Positions 1 to 8,663 of a stretch of 64,000 nt of DNA are shown here, in pieces. The stretch comes from Sphingobium psychrophilum. Lineage in GTDB: Bacteria > Pseudomonadota > Alphaproteobacteria > Sphingomonadales > Sphingomonadaceae. Numbering within the stretch: position 1 is the first letter of the stretch; every line of letters starts with the position of its first letter. The notes below the pieces were generated by a model that was given only the letters and a program-made list of their open reading frames with translations, had not been told where the DNA came from and ran no database searches. Location: contig NZ_JABBFV010000008.1 in the NCBI RefSeq assembly GCF_012927105.1, positions 1 to 64,000 of the forward strand, read 5' to 3'. Made by a program: the position numbers and the translations under genes.

Positions 1-108
1 ATGCTCAGCGATGGACGTCTCACGACCAAGGCCTGGCACCAATTCCTCGATGACTTTATCGACGATCCCGAACTCGCCGCGCGCTTCAAGGCCCATAAGC
101 CGCGGTAA
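1..108 (+). CDS. unidentified protein, possibly C-terminal fragment
   Basis: An open frame enters at the window edge and stops at a TAA ending at 108, giving at least 35 residues that end in HKPR. The first codon in the window is ATG, but the true start may lie upstream. The visible part is hydrophilic with an acidic middle (DDFIDDPE). I do not recognise a family. It lies next to the tRNA-Ser-linked element remnant, so it may belong to that element or be the host gene beyond it. It could also be a chance frame. Confidence 0.35.
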   Translation: MLSDGRLTTKAWHQFLDDFIDDPELAARFKAHKPR

Positions 109-119
109 CAATCGGACGG

Positions 120-708
120 TTACAATGCGTCAAACCAAAAATGGGATGAACCGAGGACAAGGTGCTCGCCGTCCCAAGACATCCCACCGAGCGCAAATTG
201 CGCGTTTCCGCCCGCGTCAAGCTGATGGCTCTTCGTATTTGTACCGTCTCCTTTGTACCAAATTTCGGCAAAGCCGCCGCCACCTGGCTTTATGCTATCT
301 CGCCAGTTCAACATGTTATGTTGACCACCCGGGCTGCTTACATCGAATGCGCGGTCTGGACCGGTTCCGCGAAGCTTATCCGTGAACGCAGCTCCGCCCG
401 GCACGAGCTGTCGGACGCTCACGTTTGCGGAGCCGAAAGCCCGCACCGTTCCATTATCATTAACATTCATGCCGTCGACCGATGCCGCAGCGTCGATCTG
501 GTAGGTCAGCCCGGCAGTTTGATTATGCCATATCACTTCGACGTTGAGGCCGACCAGAGATTGTCCAGCGTCGGCCGCAATGACTAAGGGCCGCGCCTGA
601 AGAAACGGTACGGGATCAGCAGAATGGAAACTATCCGCGATAATTTTGATACTGCTGTAAGTTGTATTCCGAATGAATGCGCCATCGACGCCGGTGGCAT
701 TCGGAAAC
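120..708 (-). pseudogene. tail-protein-like remnant (3' end of a larger gene)
   Basis: About 196 residues of continuous frame end at 120 in a Phe-Trp-Phe-Asp-Ala-Leu C-terminus. The frame has no credible start: it runs into truncated integrase sequence at about 709, which looks like a deletion junction. The protein is rich in Gly, Asn, Ser and Ala, with repeated beta-type stretches. This resembles C-terminal domains of phage tail or host-specificity proteins, but that assignment is composition-based inference plus its position next to an integrase. It is probably not expressed as a functional product. Confidence 0.4.
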
Positions 709-1065
709 CCACCGGCCCTTCTGCTGATCAAGCCAGATCCGCGCCGCCGTCTCGAACGTCATCAGCTTAGCCTCTTCGGCCGCCGCCTGAACGGTCGCCT
801 CCTGCGCTCGCTTGCGCGCGCCCGACGGGTCGACGTTGTCGCGGATCTGGCGCCGGGCTTCGTCGCGTCGATCGCGCGCCTCGGACAGCTTCACGTCGGG
901 ATAGGGCCCGAACGTCAGCAGCTTCTCTTTACCGTGCAGCTTAAACTTCATGCGCCATGAGCGCTGCCCGGTGGTTGAGACGTACAGGAACAGCCCGCCC
1001 GAGTCCGCCATCTTGTATGGCTTATCGCGCTTCACCGCTTTCTCGACTGCTGCGACCGTCAGCAT
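709..1065 (-). pseudogene. truncated P4-type site-specific integrase (N-terminal part)
   Basis: From the Met at 1065 the frame gives about 119 residues typical of the N-terminal arm-binding domain (DUF4102) of P4-family tyrosine integrases. Visible features are LTVAAVEKAV, a GLFLYV strand, SWRMKF, a TFGPYPDVKLSEAR helix and a linker ending in DQQKGRW. Family members are about 400 residues. Here homology stops after KGRW at about 709 and the frame continues as unrelated sequence, so the catalytic domain (R-H-R-Y) is absent. It is transcribed away from tRNA-Ser, the usual arrangement for a tRNA-integrating element. Confidence 0.8.
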
Positions 1066-1073
1066 GGGCAAGT

Positions 1074-1119
1074 GGGGTACGATACCCCTCCCCGAAACTG
1101 ATACCCCACTCGATACCCC
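1074..1119. repeat. three direct copies of GATACCCC plus one inverted arm
   Basis: GATACCCC occurs at 1081-1088, 1100-1107 and 1112-1119. An inverted GGGGTAC precedes the first copy at 1074-1080, so the two form a near-palindrome. The cluster lies between the integrase start and the tRNA, where arm-type integrase or excisionase sites are usually found. That function is inferred from position. Confidence 0.6.
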
Positions 1120-1234
1120 CTTCCGTCCCCTGCTCAATTAGAACAAATCGGGACCATTCGGGATTTGCCATAGCGCAATAAACGGCAGAAATCAGCCCCT
1201 CAGGGACTGATTGGTATCGATCGGGCTGGGTAAA

Positions 1235-1324
<90 letters not shown>

Positions 1325-1447
1325 GCAGATGGTCCGACTTGCGCCGTCCCGGTCGAGGGGCGGCCATTAGCGAATGAAATCGTCCTTGCCAAGCAGCCTT
1401 TCCGGTATTTTTCTTGTGTCCGCGCAGCAGCATCCTAAATTGGAGGT

Positions 1448-1819
1448 ATGAAAGACACGATTCAGATTTTCGGCGCTGGCGTCACCGCCCCGCCGATCGT
1501 CCATGCCCGCTTCAATATCGGCGATGTGCTCAAGCATCGCATGTTCGGCTTTCGCGGCGTCGTGTTCGATATTGATCCGGTCTTCGCCAATAGCGAGGAA
1601 TGGTATGAGGCTATCCCTGAAACCGCGCGGCCCGACAAGGACCAGCCCTTCTATCATCTGCTCGCCGAAAATGGCGAATCCAGCTATGTCGCCTATGTCA
1701 GCCAGCAAAATCTGGTCAATGACGACAGCGACGAGCCGGTCGATCACCCCGCCATCACCGGCATGTTCGGCCCCTATGCGGACGGCAAATATCGCCTGCG
1801 TCCGCTCCACCGCCATTAA
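1448..1819 (+). CDS. hspQ: heat shock protein HspQ
   Basis: This 123-residue protein matches the HspQ/YccV family throughout: IGDVLKHRMFGFRGVVFDIDP, then WYEAIPE, a DQPFYHLLAE segment and VSQQNLV. In E. coli HspQ is a small heat-shock protein that binds hemimethylated DNA and modulates Lon protease. The start has a strong TTGGAGG Shine-Dalgarno immediately upstream. It lies divergent from tRNA-Ser, and the next gene begins 8 bp after its stop. Length is near the family norm with a short N-terminal addition. Confidence 0.93.
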   Translation: MKDTIQIFGAGVTAPPIVHARFNIGDVLKHRMFGFRGVVFDIDPVFANSEEWYEAIPETARPDKDQPFYHLLAENGESSYVAYVSQQNLVNDDSDEPVDHPAITGMFGPYADGKYRLRPLHRH

Positions 1820-1826
1820 GGGCGCA

Positions 1827-2573
1827 ATGCCGGGCGCGGGCCTCCGCCGGGCGGCGTTGCTGGCCCTGCTCGCCTGCGCGCTGGCGGCCCCCGCCGCCGC
1901 GGTGCCGCCGCCCGCGCCTGGCCGCGCCAACCCCGCGCCCAATGCCGACCCGACCTTCCCCTTCTCCAATGAAGTGGAGGCCTTCGCCAAGGCCAACAGC
2001 GCTGGCCCTCCAGTACGCGACGCCACCCTCTTCCTGGGCAGTTCCAGCATCCGGCTGTGGGACATAGCGGGCAGCTTCACCGATATCGGCACCGTGAATC
2101 GCGGTTTCGGCGGCGCGACCACCGCCCATGTCCTCCATTATTACAAGCGGCTGCTGCCGCCCGTCCCGCCCCGCTCGGTGGTCGTCTATGTGGGGGAAAA
2201 CGACCTGGCCGCCGGGACGACGCCCGACGCCGTGTCGCGGGACATCCTCGCCCTGCTCAAGCGGCTGCGCGCCGATTATCCCCGCGCCGCCATCGTCTGG
2301 CTCTCGCTCAAGCCCAGCCCGATCCGCTGGACGCTCTGGCCCAAAATGGCGCAGGTCAACGCCACTGTCGCCGCGCGCGCCAAGGCGGAAAAGTTCGACT
2401 ATCTCGACGTCGGCACCGTGCTGCTGGCGCGCGACGGCCTGCCCGACGCCTCGCTCTTCCGCCCCGACGGGTTGCACATGAATGCGCGCGGCTATCAGCG
2501 CTGGACGGGGCTGGTCGACGCCTGGCTCGATCAGTCCGTGCCGGTCGGTACAGGCAGCGGCAAAAGTTCATAA
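1827..2573 (+). CDS. secreted SGNH/GDSL-family hydrolase
   Basis: A 248-residue protein with a signal peptide (about 1-25, alanine-rich, ending AAA). It shows the SGNH blocks: LFLGSSSIRLWD (block I, nucleophile Ser), NRGFGGATTAHV (block II Gly), VVVYVGENDLAAG (block III Asn) and FRPDGLHMNARGY (block V, catalytic Asp/His). These enzymes are lipases or esterases acting on acyl or acetyl esters; the substrate here is unknown. The ATG at 1827 follows AAGGG and lies 8 bp after hspQ, so the two may be co-transcribed. A longer upstream frame overlaps hspQ and is not credible. Confidence 0.85.
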   Translation: MPGAGLRRAALLALLACALAAPAAAVPPPAPGRANPAPNADPTFPFSNEVEAFAKANSAGPPVRDATLFLGSSSIRLWDIAGSFTDIGTVNRGFGGATTAHVLHYYKRLLPPVPPRSVVVYVGENDLAAGTTPDAVSRDILALLKRLRADYPRAAIVWLSLKPSPIRWTLWPKMAQVNATVAARAKAEKFDYLDVGTVLLARDGLPDASLFRPDGLHMNARGYQRWTGLVDAWLDQSVPVGTGSGKSS

Positions 2574-2707
2574 ACAGCGCCGCTTTTTTGCGCTGTCCTC
2601 ATACGCAGCGCGGGTCCATAGTCCCCCGCATATCACTTTCCGATTGATCCACGGCCAAGCAACATTATTACCAGCCAGATCAAGGATGCCAGAAAAGCCA
2701 AGGGGAC

Positions 2708-4684
2708 ATGCGGGTGACGACGGATAGCAAGGCAACGCCGATGGCGGAGCTGACGATCAGGGGCGTGATCCTGGGCGCGCTCATCACCCTCATCTTCACC
2801 GCCGCGAACGTCTATCTGGGCCTCAAGATCGGCCTGACCTTCGCCACCTCCATCCCCGCGGCGGTCATCTCCATGGCGGTGCTGCGGCTGTTTTCGACCG
2901 GCACCATTCTGGAAAACAACATCGTCCAGACGATCGCGTCCGCCGCCGGTACGCTCTCGGCGATCATCTTCGTGCTGCCGGGCCTGGTCATTATCGGCTG
3001 GTGGCAGGGCTTCCCCTATTGGCTGAGCGCCTGCACCATCGCGCTGGGCGGCATATTGGGCGTCATGTATTCGGTGCCGCTGCGCCGCGCGCTCGTCACC
3101 GGCTCCGACCTGCCCTATCCCGAAGGGGTCGCGGCCGCCGAAGTGCTGAAAGTCGGCGCGGGCTCGCGCGAGGGGCTGGAGGAAAACCGCCGGGGCCTGG
3201 CCGCCATCGTCGCCAGCGCGATTGCCGCCGCCAGCTTCTCGATCATCGCCAAGACGAAAATCCTGGCCGAAGAAGCCGCCACCTTCTTCACATTCGGCGC
3301 GGGCGCGACCTCTGTCTCCACCAGCTTTTCGATGGCGCTGATAGGCGTCGGCCATCTCGTCGGGCTTTCCGTAGGCGTCGCCATGTTCATCGGCCTGCTC
3401 ATCAGCTGGGTCGGCATCGTGCCTTATCTGACCACCCCCGTCCCCGCCGGCGCTGACCTGGCCGACCTGGTCGGCACCACCTTCCGCATGAAGGCGCGCT
3501 TCATCGGCGCGGGCACGATCGGCGTCGCGGCGATCTGGACCCTGCTCAAGATCCTCGGCCCGATCGTCAGCGGCATCCGATCCGCCCTGGTCGCCAACGC
3601 CAAGCGCAAGGCGGGCAATGCTGCCGACCTCGACATTACCGAGCGCGACCTGCCCATCTCCATCGTCGGCGGCACCATCCTTGCCGCGCTGGTGCCGATC
3701 GGCTTCCTGCTATGGGTCTTCGCCCAGGGTGGGCCGATCGCCGATAATCCGGTGCCGATCATCGGCCTGACGCTGGCCTATGTTCTGGTCGCGGGCATCA
3801 TCATCGCCTCGGTCTGCGGCTATATGGCGGGCCTGATCGGCGCGTCGAACAGCCCGATTTCGGGTGTCGGCATCCTCGCCGTGCTGGGCGCGTCGCTGAT
3901 GCTCGCCGCCATCTACGGATCGGGCGGCGACAACCCCCAACAAACGCAGGCGCTGATCGCCTATGCCCTGTTCACCACCGCCATCGTCTTCGGCATCGCC
4001 ACCATCTCCAACGATAATCTGCAAGACCTCAAGACCGGCCAGCTGGTCGGCGCGACGCCGTGGAAGCAGCAGATCGCCCTGATCCTGGGCGTGCTGTTCG
4101 GCGCGCTGGTGATCCCGCCGGTGCTCGACCTCCTGAACAGCGCCTTCGGTTTCGCTGGCGCGCCCGGCGCCGGGCCAAACGCCCTGCCTGCGCCGCAGGC
4201 CGCGCTCATCTCTGCCCTGGCCAAGGGCGTGCTGGGCGGCGATCTCGACTGGGGGCTGATCGGCATCGGCGCGGGCATCGGCGCGGTCGTGGTGCTGGTC
4301 GATGAACTGCTGGGCAAGTCGGGCAAGCTGCGCCTGCCGCCGCTCGCGGTCGGCATGGGCATCTACCTGCCGATGGCGCTCACCCTGCTGATCCCGGTCG
4401 GCGCGGTGATCGGCCATATCTATAATCGCTGGTCGCTGCGTCAGGCGAACCCGGAATTTGCCGAACGCATGGGCGTGCTGATGGCGACCGGCTTCATCGT
4501 CGGCGAAAGCCTGTTCGGCGTCGCCTTCGCCGGCATCGTCGCCAGCACCGACAGCGACGCGCCGCTCGCGCTGGTGGCGGAAAATCCCTGGGCTGTGCCG
4601 CTCGCCATCCTGGTCTTCGCAGGCGGGATCGCCGCGCTCTACGCCAAGCTCAAAAACTGGGCGAGCAGCCCGTTAGTGGATTGA
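2708..4684 (+). CDS. OPT-family oligopeptide/metal-chelate transporter
   Basis: A 658-residue polytopic membrane protein of the OPT superfamily. The N-terminus has AELTIRGVILGALIT followed by NVYLGLKIGLTFATSIPAAV, the first-helix signature of bacterial OPT proteins. NSPISGVGI and a PYPEGVAAAEVLK loop are also typical. About 14-16 hydrophobic segments are visible. Family members import oligopeptides or iron-siderophore conjugates by proton symport; the substrate here is not determined. The AAGGGG Shine-Dalgarno is too close to ATG 2708 and better spaced for the in-frame GTG at 2714, so the true start may be 2714. Confidence 0.9.
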   Translation: MRVTTDSKATPMAELTIRGVILGALITLIFTAANVYLGLKIGLTFATSIPAAVISMAVLRLFSTGTILENNIVQTIASAAGTLSAIIFVLPGLVIIGWWQGFPYWLSACTIALGGILGVMYSVPLRRALVTGSDLPYPEGVAAAEVLKVGAGSREGLEENRRGLAAIVASAIAAASFSIIAKTKILAEEAATFFTFGAGATSVSTSFSMALIGVGHLVGLSVGVAMFIGLLISWVGIVPYLTTPVPAGADLADLVGTTFRMKARFIGAGTIGVAAIWTLLKILGPIVSGIRSALVANAKRKAGNAADLDITERDLPISIVGGTILAALVPIGFLLWVFAQGGPIADNPVPIIGLTLAYVLVAGIIIASVCGYMAGLIGASNSPISGVGILAVLGASLMLAAIYGSGGDNPQQTQALIAYALFTTAIVFGIATISNDNLQDLKTGQLVGATPWKQQIALILGVLFGALVIPPVLDLLNSAFGFAGAPGAGPNALPAPQAALISALAKGVLGGDLDWGLIGIGAGIGAVVVLVDELLGKSGKLRLPPLAVGMGIYLPMALTLLIPVGAVIGHIYNRWSLRQANPEFAERMGVLMATGFIVGESLFGVAFAGIVASTDSDAPLALVAENPWAVPLAILVFAGGIAALYAKLKNWASSPLVD

Positions 4685-4700
4685 TTTAGGGCCTTCCATT

Positions 4701-4768
4701 GGTCCGAAAGGATTCTGACATTCGGGCGCGGTTTGGCTTCAAACGGTATCGAATGTCAGAATCGGACC
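4701..4768. repeat. bulged 19-bp inverted repeat
   Basis: The left arm 4701-4724 and right arm 4750-4768 pair over 6 bp (GGTCCG/CGGACC) and 13 bp (ATTCTGACATTCG/CGAATGTCAGAAT). A 5-nt AAAGG bulge lies in the left arm only, and a small GTTTG/CAAAC stem is nested inside. It lies between the OPT gene and the DUF3606 gene with no T-tract, so it is not an obvious terminator. Confidence 0.7.
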
Positions 4769-4837
4769 ACCGGCATAAGCAACCTGTCCTAAAGGGAAGC
4801 GGAAAAGCGTCGCCATTTATGCGTTTGTACCGGTCGT

Positions 4838-5023
4838 ATGAGACAGGCACCAAAGACCAGCGATCCCTATATGGATGCAGACCGCGTCACGTTGGATAAT
4901 GAGGCGGCGATCCTCTACTGGACCTATCGCTTCGACGTATCGCCCGAAGAGTTGGCGGAGGCCGTCGATGTCGTCGGCGACAGCGTCGATGCCGTCGCCG
5001 CTTACCTCAATACCGGCCGCTAA
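4838..5023 (+). CDS. DUF3606 domain-containing small protein
   Basis: A 61-residue protein: a short polar N-terminus, then V-T-L-D at about 17-20, an ILYWTYRFDVSPEELAEAV segment and VGDSVDAVAAYL at the end. This is the pattern of DUF3606 proteins (about 60 residues, small helical, unknown function, common in proteobacteria). It is followed by a bidirectional intrinsic terminator. Confidence 0.75.
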   Translation: MRQAPKTSDPYMDADRVTLDNEAAILYWTYRFDVSPEELAEAVDVVGDSVDAVAAYLNTGR

Positions 5024-5026
5024 ACG

Positions 5027-5055
5027 AAAAGGGGCCGCGCATCGCGCGGCCCTTT
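5027..5055. terminator. bidirectional intrinsic terminator
   Basis: A perfect 9-bp GC stem (GGGCCGCGC 5032-5040 / GCGCGGCCC 5044-5052) has loop ATC, with AAAA on the left and TTT on the right. It lies between the convergent DUF3606 and TonB-receptor genes and can serve both. Confidence 0.85.
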
Positions 5056-5076
5056 CCTCATGCTCCTGCCGCCGGA

Positions 5077-7413
5077 TCAGAACGCCATGCGCGCCATGAT
5101 CTGAAACACCGGCCCCGCCTTTTCGCTTTCCAGCTCATATTCGTCGAAGTCGCGATCCATCTGGTCGGCCAGATTATCGAACTTGTTGAACACTTCGCGC
5201 TTGGCGCCATTCAGCAGGTTGGAGCCGACCGCGCGAATGGTGAACGTCTTGCCGAACCGCTTCTCCACGAATATTTCCAAGTCCGCGCCATAGGTGGTGG
5301 TTACCTCTTCGGAGATCACCCGGCTATAGGCGCTGCCCTGCTTGCGATAGGTCGCGCCGAACGCCGCGCCGAACGTCGGGAAATCCTGAATGAACCCGAA
5401 ATTATAGACATATTTCGACTGGTTGTTGAACCGGCGCTGGCCCATCTCGTCGGTGACTTCGCTGTCCAGCCAGGATGCGTTGCCGAACAGGCCGGTATTG
5501 GGCAGGCCGATAAAGCCCAGGTCGGTCGACAGGTCGAATTCGACGCCATAGACCTTGCCGTTGCCGATGTTCATCGGCTGATAGACGAACGTCCCTTCGC
5601 CTTCGGACCCTTCGGCCCCGGTGTTGGTCAGTTCGATCAGATCCTTCACCTTGCGATAGAAGACATTGACGCCCACGATGCCGCGGCTGCCCATGCGATG
5701 TTCATAGCCGACGTCGAAGCCCCAGGCGGTTTCGGGATCGATCGCCGGATTGCCCAGCAGGTCGCTGTCGCCCACTTCCTCCTGCAACGTGGCGGGCGTG
5801 ATATAGTCGAACTGCGGCCGGCGCAGTGTGCGGGCGACCGAACCGATGATCCGGTCATGGTCGGTCAGCGCATATTTGAACGACGCCGACGGCAGCAGCT
5901 TGCCATAGCTGTTGCTCTGGCTGGCGATGTCCGCATCGACCGTATAATCGGTCACGCGCACCTTGGTATGTTCGTACCGCACGCCCGCTTCCCACTTCAG
6001 GCCGCCCATATCGCCTTCGATCAGGGCGAAGGCGTCGCGACGCTTTTCCTTGATACGGTTGTCGCCGCCGTCGGTCGCTTCCAGATCGCCGAACGGACCG
6101 GCCAGTTCGGTCGGATTGCGATCGAACTGGTTCCAGTCGAACCCGGCCGTGCCATTATCGTCTGATTCGGCCTCGAAAATGCCGGTGCGGCGGGTCTTGT
6201 CCTGATAAAAGCCGCCGAACACGAACTTCATCGTCTCGCCGAGTGGCACTTCATGCTCCAGCTTGACCGAAAATTCCTGGTCCTTGATGTCGGTCTGGGT
6301 CAGCGCGCCCTCGAACTCCGGCGCGTCGCCCTCGTCCACGTCGAAGCCGATTTCATATTCGGTTTCACGGCGATCCTCGATGAACTTGGCATAGCCCACG
6401 CGCAGCGACGTCTTGCCCGCCGACCAATTCTGGGTCAGCTTGCCGTCGATCGAGAAATTCTCCTGGTCGATCTTGGCGACATTGGCATTATCGCTCAGCA
6501 AATTGCCGGTCGGCACCGGGCCGGTGACGGCGGTGGCGTCGTCATATTCGAAGCTGCGCTCCGTCTCGGTCCGGTCGGTCTTTACATAGAAGCCGTTCAG
6601 CTTGAAATTGGTGTCGCCCGCGTCGATCTCATAGGTGCCGTTGAAGCTGTAATCCTTGCCGTCGCGCGTGTCGGTCTGGTCCTCGCGATTGTCGAAATCG
6701 TCGCTGGCGTAATCCGGGTTATTCTCCGGCGAATCGCCGTAGCGCAGGCTCTTCTTCTGCTTGGGATTGTGACGACCCTGAAGGTTCGCGCCCAACAGCA
6801 AACGGCCGGGACCGACTGCGCCGCCCCAGACCAGGCCCAGGCTCGGTTCCAGCTCATTATCGTCATAGACCAGGCCACCGGCGCGGACATAGCCGCCGTT
6901 CAGTTCATAGCCGTCGCGCAGGTTGATGTTGAGCGTGCCCGCGATCGCGTCGCCGGTCCGGCGCGCGGACGAGGAGCGGACGATTTCGACGCTGGAAATC
7001 AGCTCGGCCGGGATGCGGTCCATGAAGAAGCTGCGATCGGCGGCCGCGCCGGGGACGCGCTCGCCGTTGATCAGGATCTGGGTATAGCCGGGCGGCAGGC
7101 CGCGCATCTGCGGCGCGTCGCTTTCCAGCACGTCGGACAGGAAGGTGACGGACGGCACGCGCTTGAGCGCATCACCGGCGGTCAGCGGCTCGAAACGCTG
7201 GAAATAGTCGGTGCCATATTTCAGCACCGGTTCGGGGGTGTCGGTACGGTCGCGATAGCCGATGCCGGCGATGACGACGATGTCGCTCGCCTGGGTGATC
7301 GGCCCATCGGTCCTGGCGACGTCGTCCGCCGCGGCGGGCGCCTGAGCAAAAGCCTGAGAAGAAATCATCGCCAAAGATGCGCAACCAAGCATCAGCCACT
7401 TATTCGCGACCAT
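5077..7413 (-). CDS. TonB-dependent outer-membrane receptor
   Basis: A 778-residue protein with a signal peptide ending AFA-QA at about residue 24. A plug domain follows at about 60-180 (DALKRVPSVTF, MRGLPPGYTQILINGERVPG, ISSVEIVRSSSARRTGDAIAGTLNI), then a long beta-barrel ending in a terminal Phe (ARMAF), the usual outer-membrane assembly signal. The barrel resembles TonB receptors annotated as ligand-unknown or CirA/FepA-like. It is divergent from a lipoprotein phytase with 87 bp between starts, suggesting uptake of phytate or its breakdown products. That ligand is inferred from context. Confidence 0.93.
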   Translation of the reverse strand: MVANKWLMLGCASLAMISSQAFAQAPAAADDVARTDGPITQASDIVVIAGIGYRDRTDTPEPVLKYGTDYFQRFEPLTAGDALKRVPSVTFLSDVLESDAPQMRGLPPGYTQILINGERVPGAAADRSFFMDRIPAELISSVEIVRSSSARRTGDAIAGTLNINLRDGYELNGGYVRAGGLVYDDNELEPSLGLVWGGAVGPGRLLLGANLQGRHNPKQKKSLRYGDSPENNPDYASDDFDNREDQTDTRDGKDYSFNGTYEIDAGDTNFKLNGFYVKTDRTETERSFEYDDATAVTGPVPTGNLLSDNANVAKIDQENFSIDGKLTQNWSAGKTSLRVGYAKFIEDRRETEYEIGFDVDEGDAPEFEGALTQTDIKDQEFSVKLEHEVPLGETMKFVFGGFYQDKTRRTGIFEAESDDNGTAGFDWNQFDRNPTELAGPFGDLEATDGGDNRIKEKRRDAFALIEGDMGGLKWEAGVRYEHTKVRVTDYTVDADIASQSNSYGKLLPSASFKYALTDHDRIIGSVARTLRRPQFDYITPATLQEEVGDSDLLGNPAIDPETAWGFDVGYEHRMGSRGIVGVNVFYRKVKDLIELTNTGAEGSEGEGTFVYQPMNIGNGKVYGVEFDLSTDLGFIGLPNTGLFGNASWLDSEVTDEMGQRRFNNQSKYVYNFGFIQDFPTFGAAFGATYRKQGSAYSRVISEEVTTTYGADLEIFVEKRFGKTFTIRAVGSNLLNGAKREVFNKFDNLADQMDRDFDEYELESEKAGPVFQIMARMAF

Positions 7414-7500
7414 ATGTGCCCCCTATGTCTTAAAGAGTTTAATTGACCATCGGGCGCTTTCTTGTATTGGCCCGTCGCATTGGGCCGCTAGGAGTTAAAC

Positions 7501-8592
7501 ATGACCGGATCGCGTAATAAATATTACAGTTCAATGATTTCCTGTTTCACTTTTATTACATTGTCCGCTTGCACTACCGCCGAAGTCGAAGTCCCGGTCG
7601 CCGTTCGCATCGCCAATGCAACCCCTGCCGTGTCGGTCACCGCGCGCGGCGAAACCACCCCGGTCGGCACCGCGAACGCCGACGCGGCCGACGATCCGGC
7701 GATCTGGCGCAACGCCGCCGACCCCGCGCAAAGCCTGATCGTGGGCACCGACAAGAAGGCCGGGCTGTATGTCTATGGCCTGGACGGCAAGACCCGCAGC
7801 TTCATCGACGCCGGCCGAGTCAATAATGTCGATCTGAAGGACGGCGTGGCGATCGGCGGCGCGCCGGGCATCCTGGTCGCCGCCAGCGACCGCAACGACA
7901 TCGCCCATGCCAGGATCGCGCTCTTCCGCCTCGACCCCGCCACCGCCAAGCTGACCGCGCTGGGCAAGGCCGATGGCGGCGCGGGCGAAGCCTATGGCAT
8001 CTGCCTTGGCCGTGACGCGGGCGTCCTGTCCGCCTTCATCGTGCTGAAGGACGGCACGATCAACCAGGTGGCGATCGACGCATCAGGCGCGACGCCCAGT
8101 AGCAAGATCGTCCGCACCATGAAACTGGGCACCCAGTCGGAGGGCTGCGCTGTCGATGACCGCACCGGCATCCTCTATGTGGCGGAGGAGGATGTCGGCC
8201 TCTGGCGCTTCGACGCGCGCGCAACCGGATCGACCACCCCGACCAAAATCGCCGCAGCGGACGGCAAGAATCTGGTCATGGATGCCGAAGGCGTCGCCAT
8301 CGCGCCCGTGGGCGACAAGGACGGCTATGTCCTCGTCTCCAGCCAGGGCGACAATGCCTATGTCGTCTACAAGCTGAGCGACGACTCCTATGTCGGCCGC
8401 TTTCGCGTGGTCGATGGAACCATTGGCGGGTCGGAGGAAACCGACGGCATTGAACTGATGCTGGGCGATTTCGGGCCGGCCTATCCCGGCGGGCTGTTCA
8501 TCGCGCAGGACGGCCATAATGCGGCCGCGGCCCAGAATTTCAAGCTGGTCGCCTGGGACGATATCGTCAAGGCGCTGGGGTTGCCGCGCTGA
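7501..8592 (+). CDS. beta-propeller phytase (3-phytase), probable lipoprotein
   Basis: A 363-residue enzyme of the alkaline beta-propeller phytase family, which releases phosphate from myo-inositol hexakisphosphate using bound calcium. Family landmarks include ADAADDPAIWRN, IVGTDKKAGLYVYGLDGK, LKDGVAIGG, AYGICLG, TQSEGCAVDD with LYVAEEDVGLWRF, VMDAEGVAIA, SSQGDNAYVVY and EETDGIEL. The N-terminus has a lipobox (Leu-Ser-Ala-Cys, Cys24), so it is probably anchored to a membrane. The ATG follows AGGAG. It is divergent from the TonB receptor; no clear Pho box was seen in the 87-bp spacer. Confidence 0.93.
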   Translation: MTGSRNKYYSSMISCFTFITLSACTTAEVEVPVAVRIANATPAVSVTARGETTPVGTANADAADDPAIWRNAADPAQSLIVGTDKKAGLYVYGLDGKTRSFIDAGRVNNVDLKDGVAIGGAPGILVAASDRNDIAHARIALFRLDPATAKLTALGKADGGAGEAYGICLGRDAGVLSAFIVLKDGTINQVAIDASGATPSSKIVRTMKLGTQSEGCAVDDRTGILYVAEEDVGLWRFDARATGSTTPTKIAAADGKNLVMDAEGVAIAPVGDKDGYVLVSSQGDNAYVVYKLSDDSYVGRFRVVDGTIGGSEETDGIELMLGDFGPAYPGGLFIAQDGHNAAAAQNFKLVAWDDIVKALGLPR

Positions 8593-8663
8593 CCTCCCAC
8601 TAATGGTGGATTGCTCTCTCCCCCGCTCCAGCCGACAAGGCCACAACGATCCGGGGAGAGGGC

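Noticed and set aside
1074..1119. CRISPR-like repeat array
   Set aside because: The 8-bp units are too short, spacing is uneven and there is no spacer structure or cas gene.
4699..4899. 66-codon plus-strand frame overlapping the DUF3606 start
   Set aside because: It runs through the 4701-4768 inverted repeat and has no protein-like features; the DUF3606 frame is the real gene.
6253..7446. 397-codon plus-strand frame opposite the TonB receptor
   Set aside because: Shadow of the receptor gene; repetitive hydrophobic composition follows from antisense codon bias.
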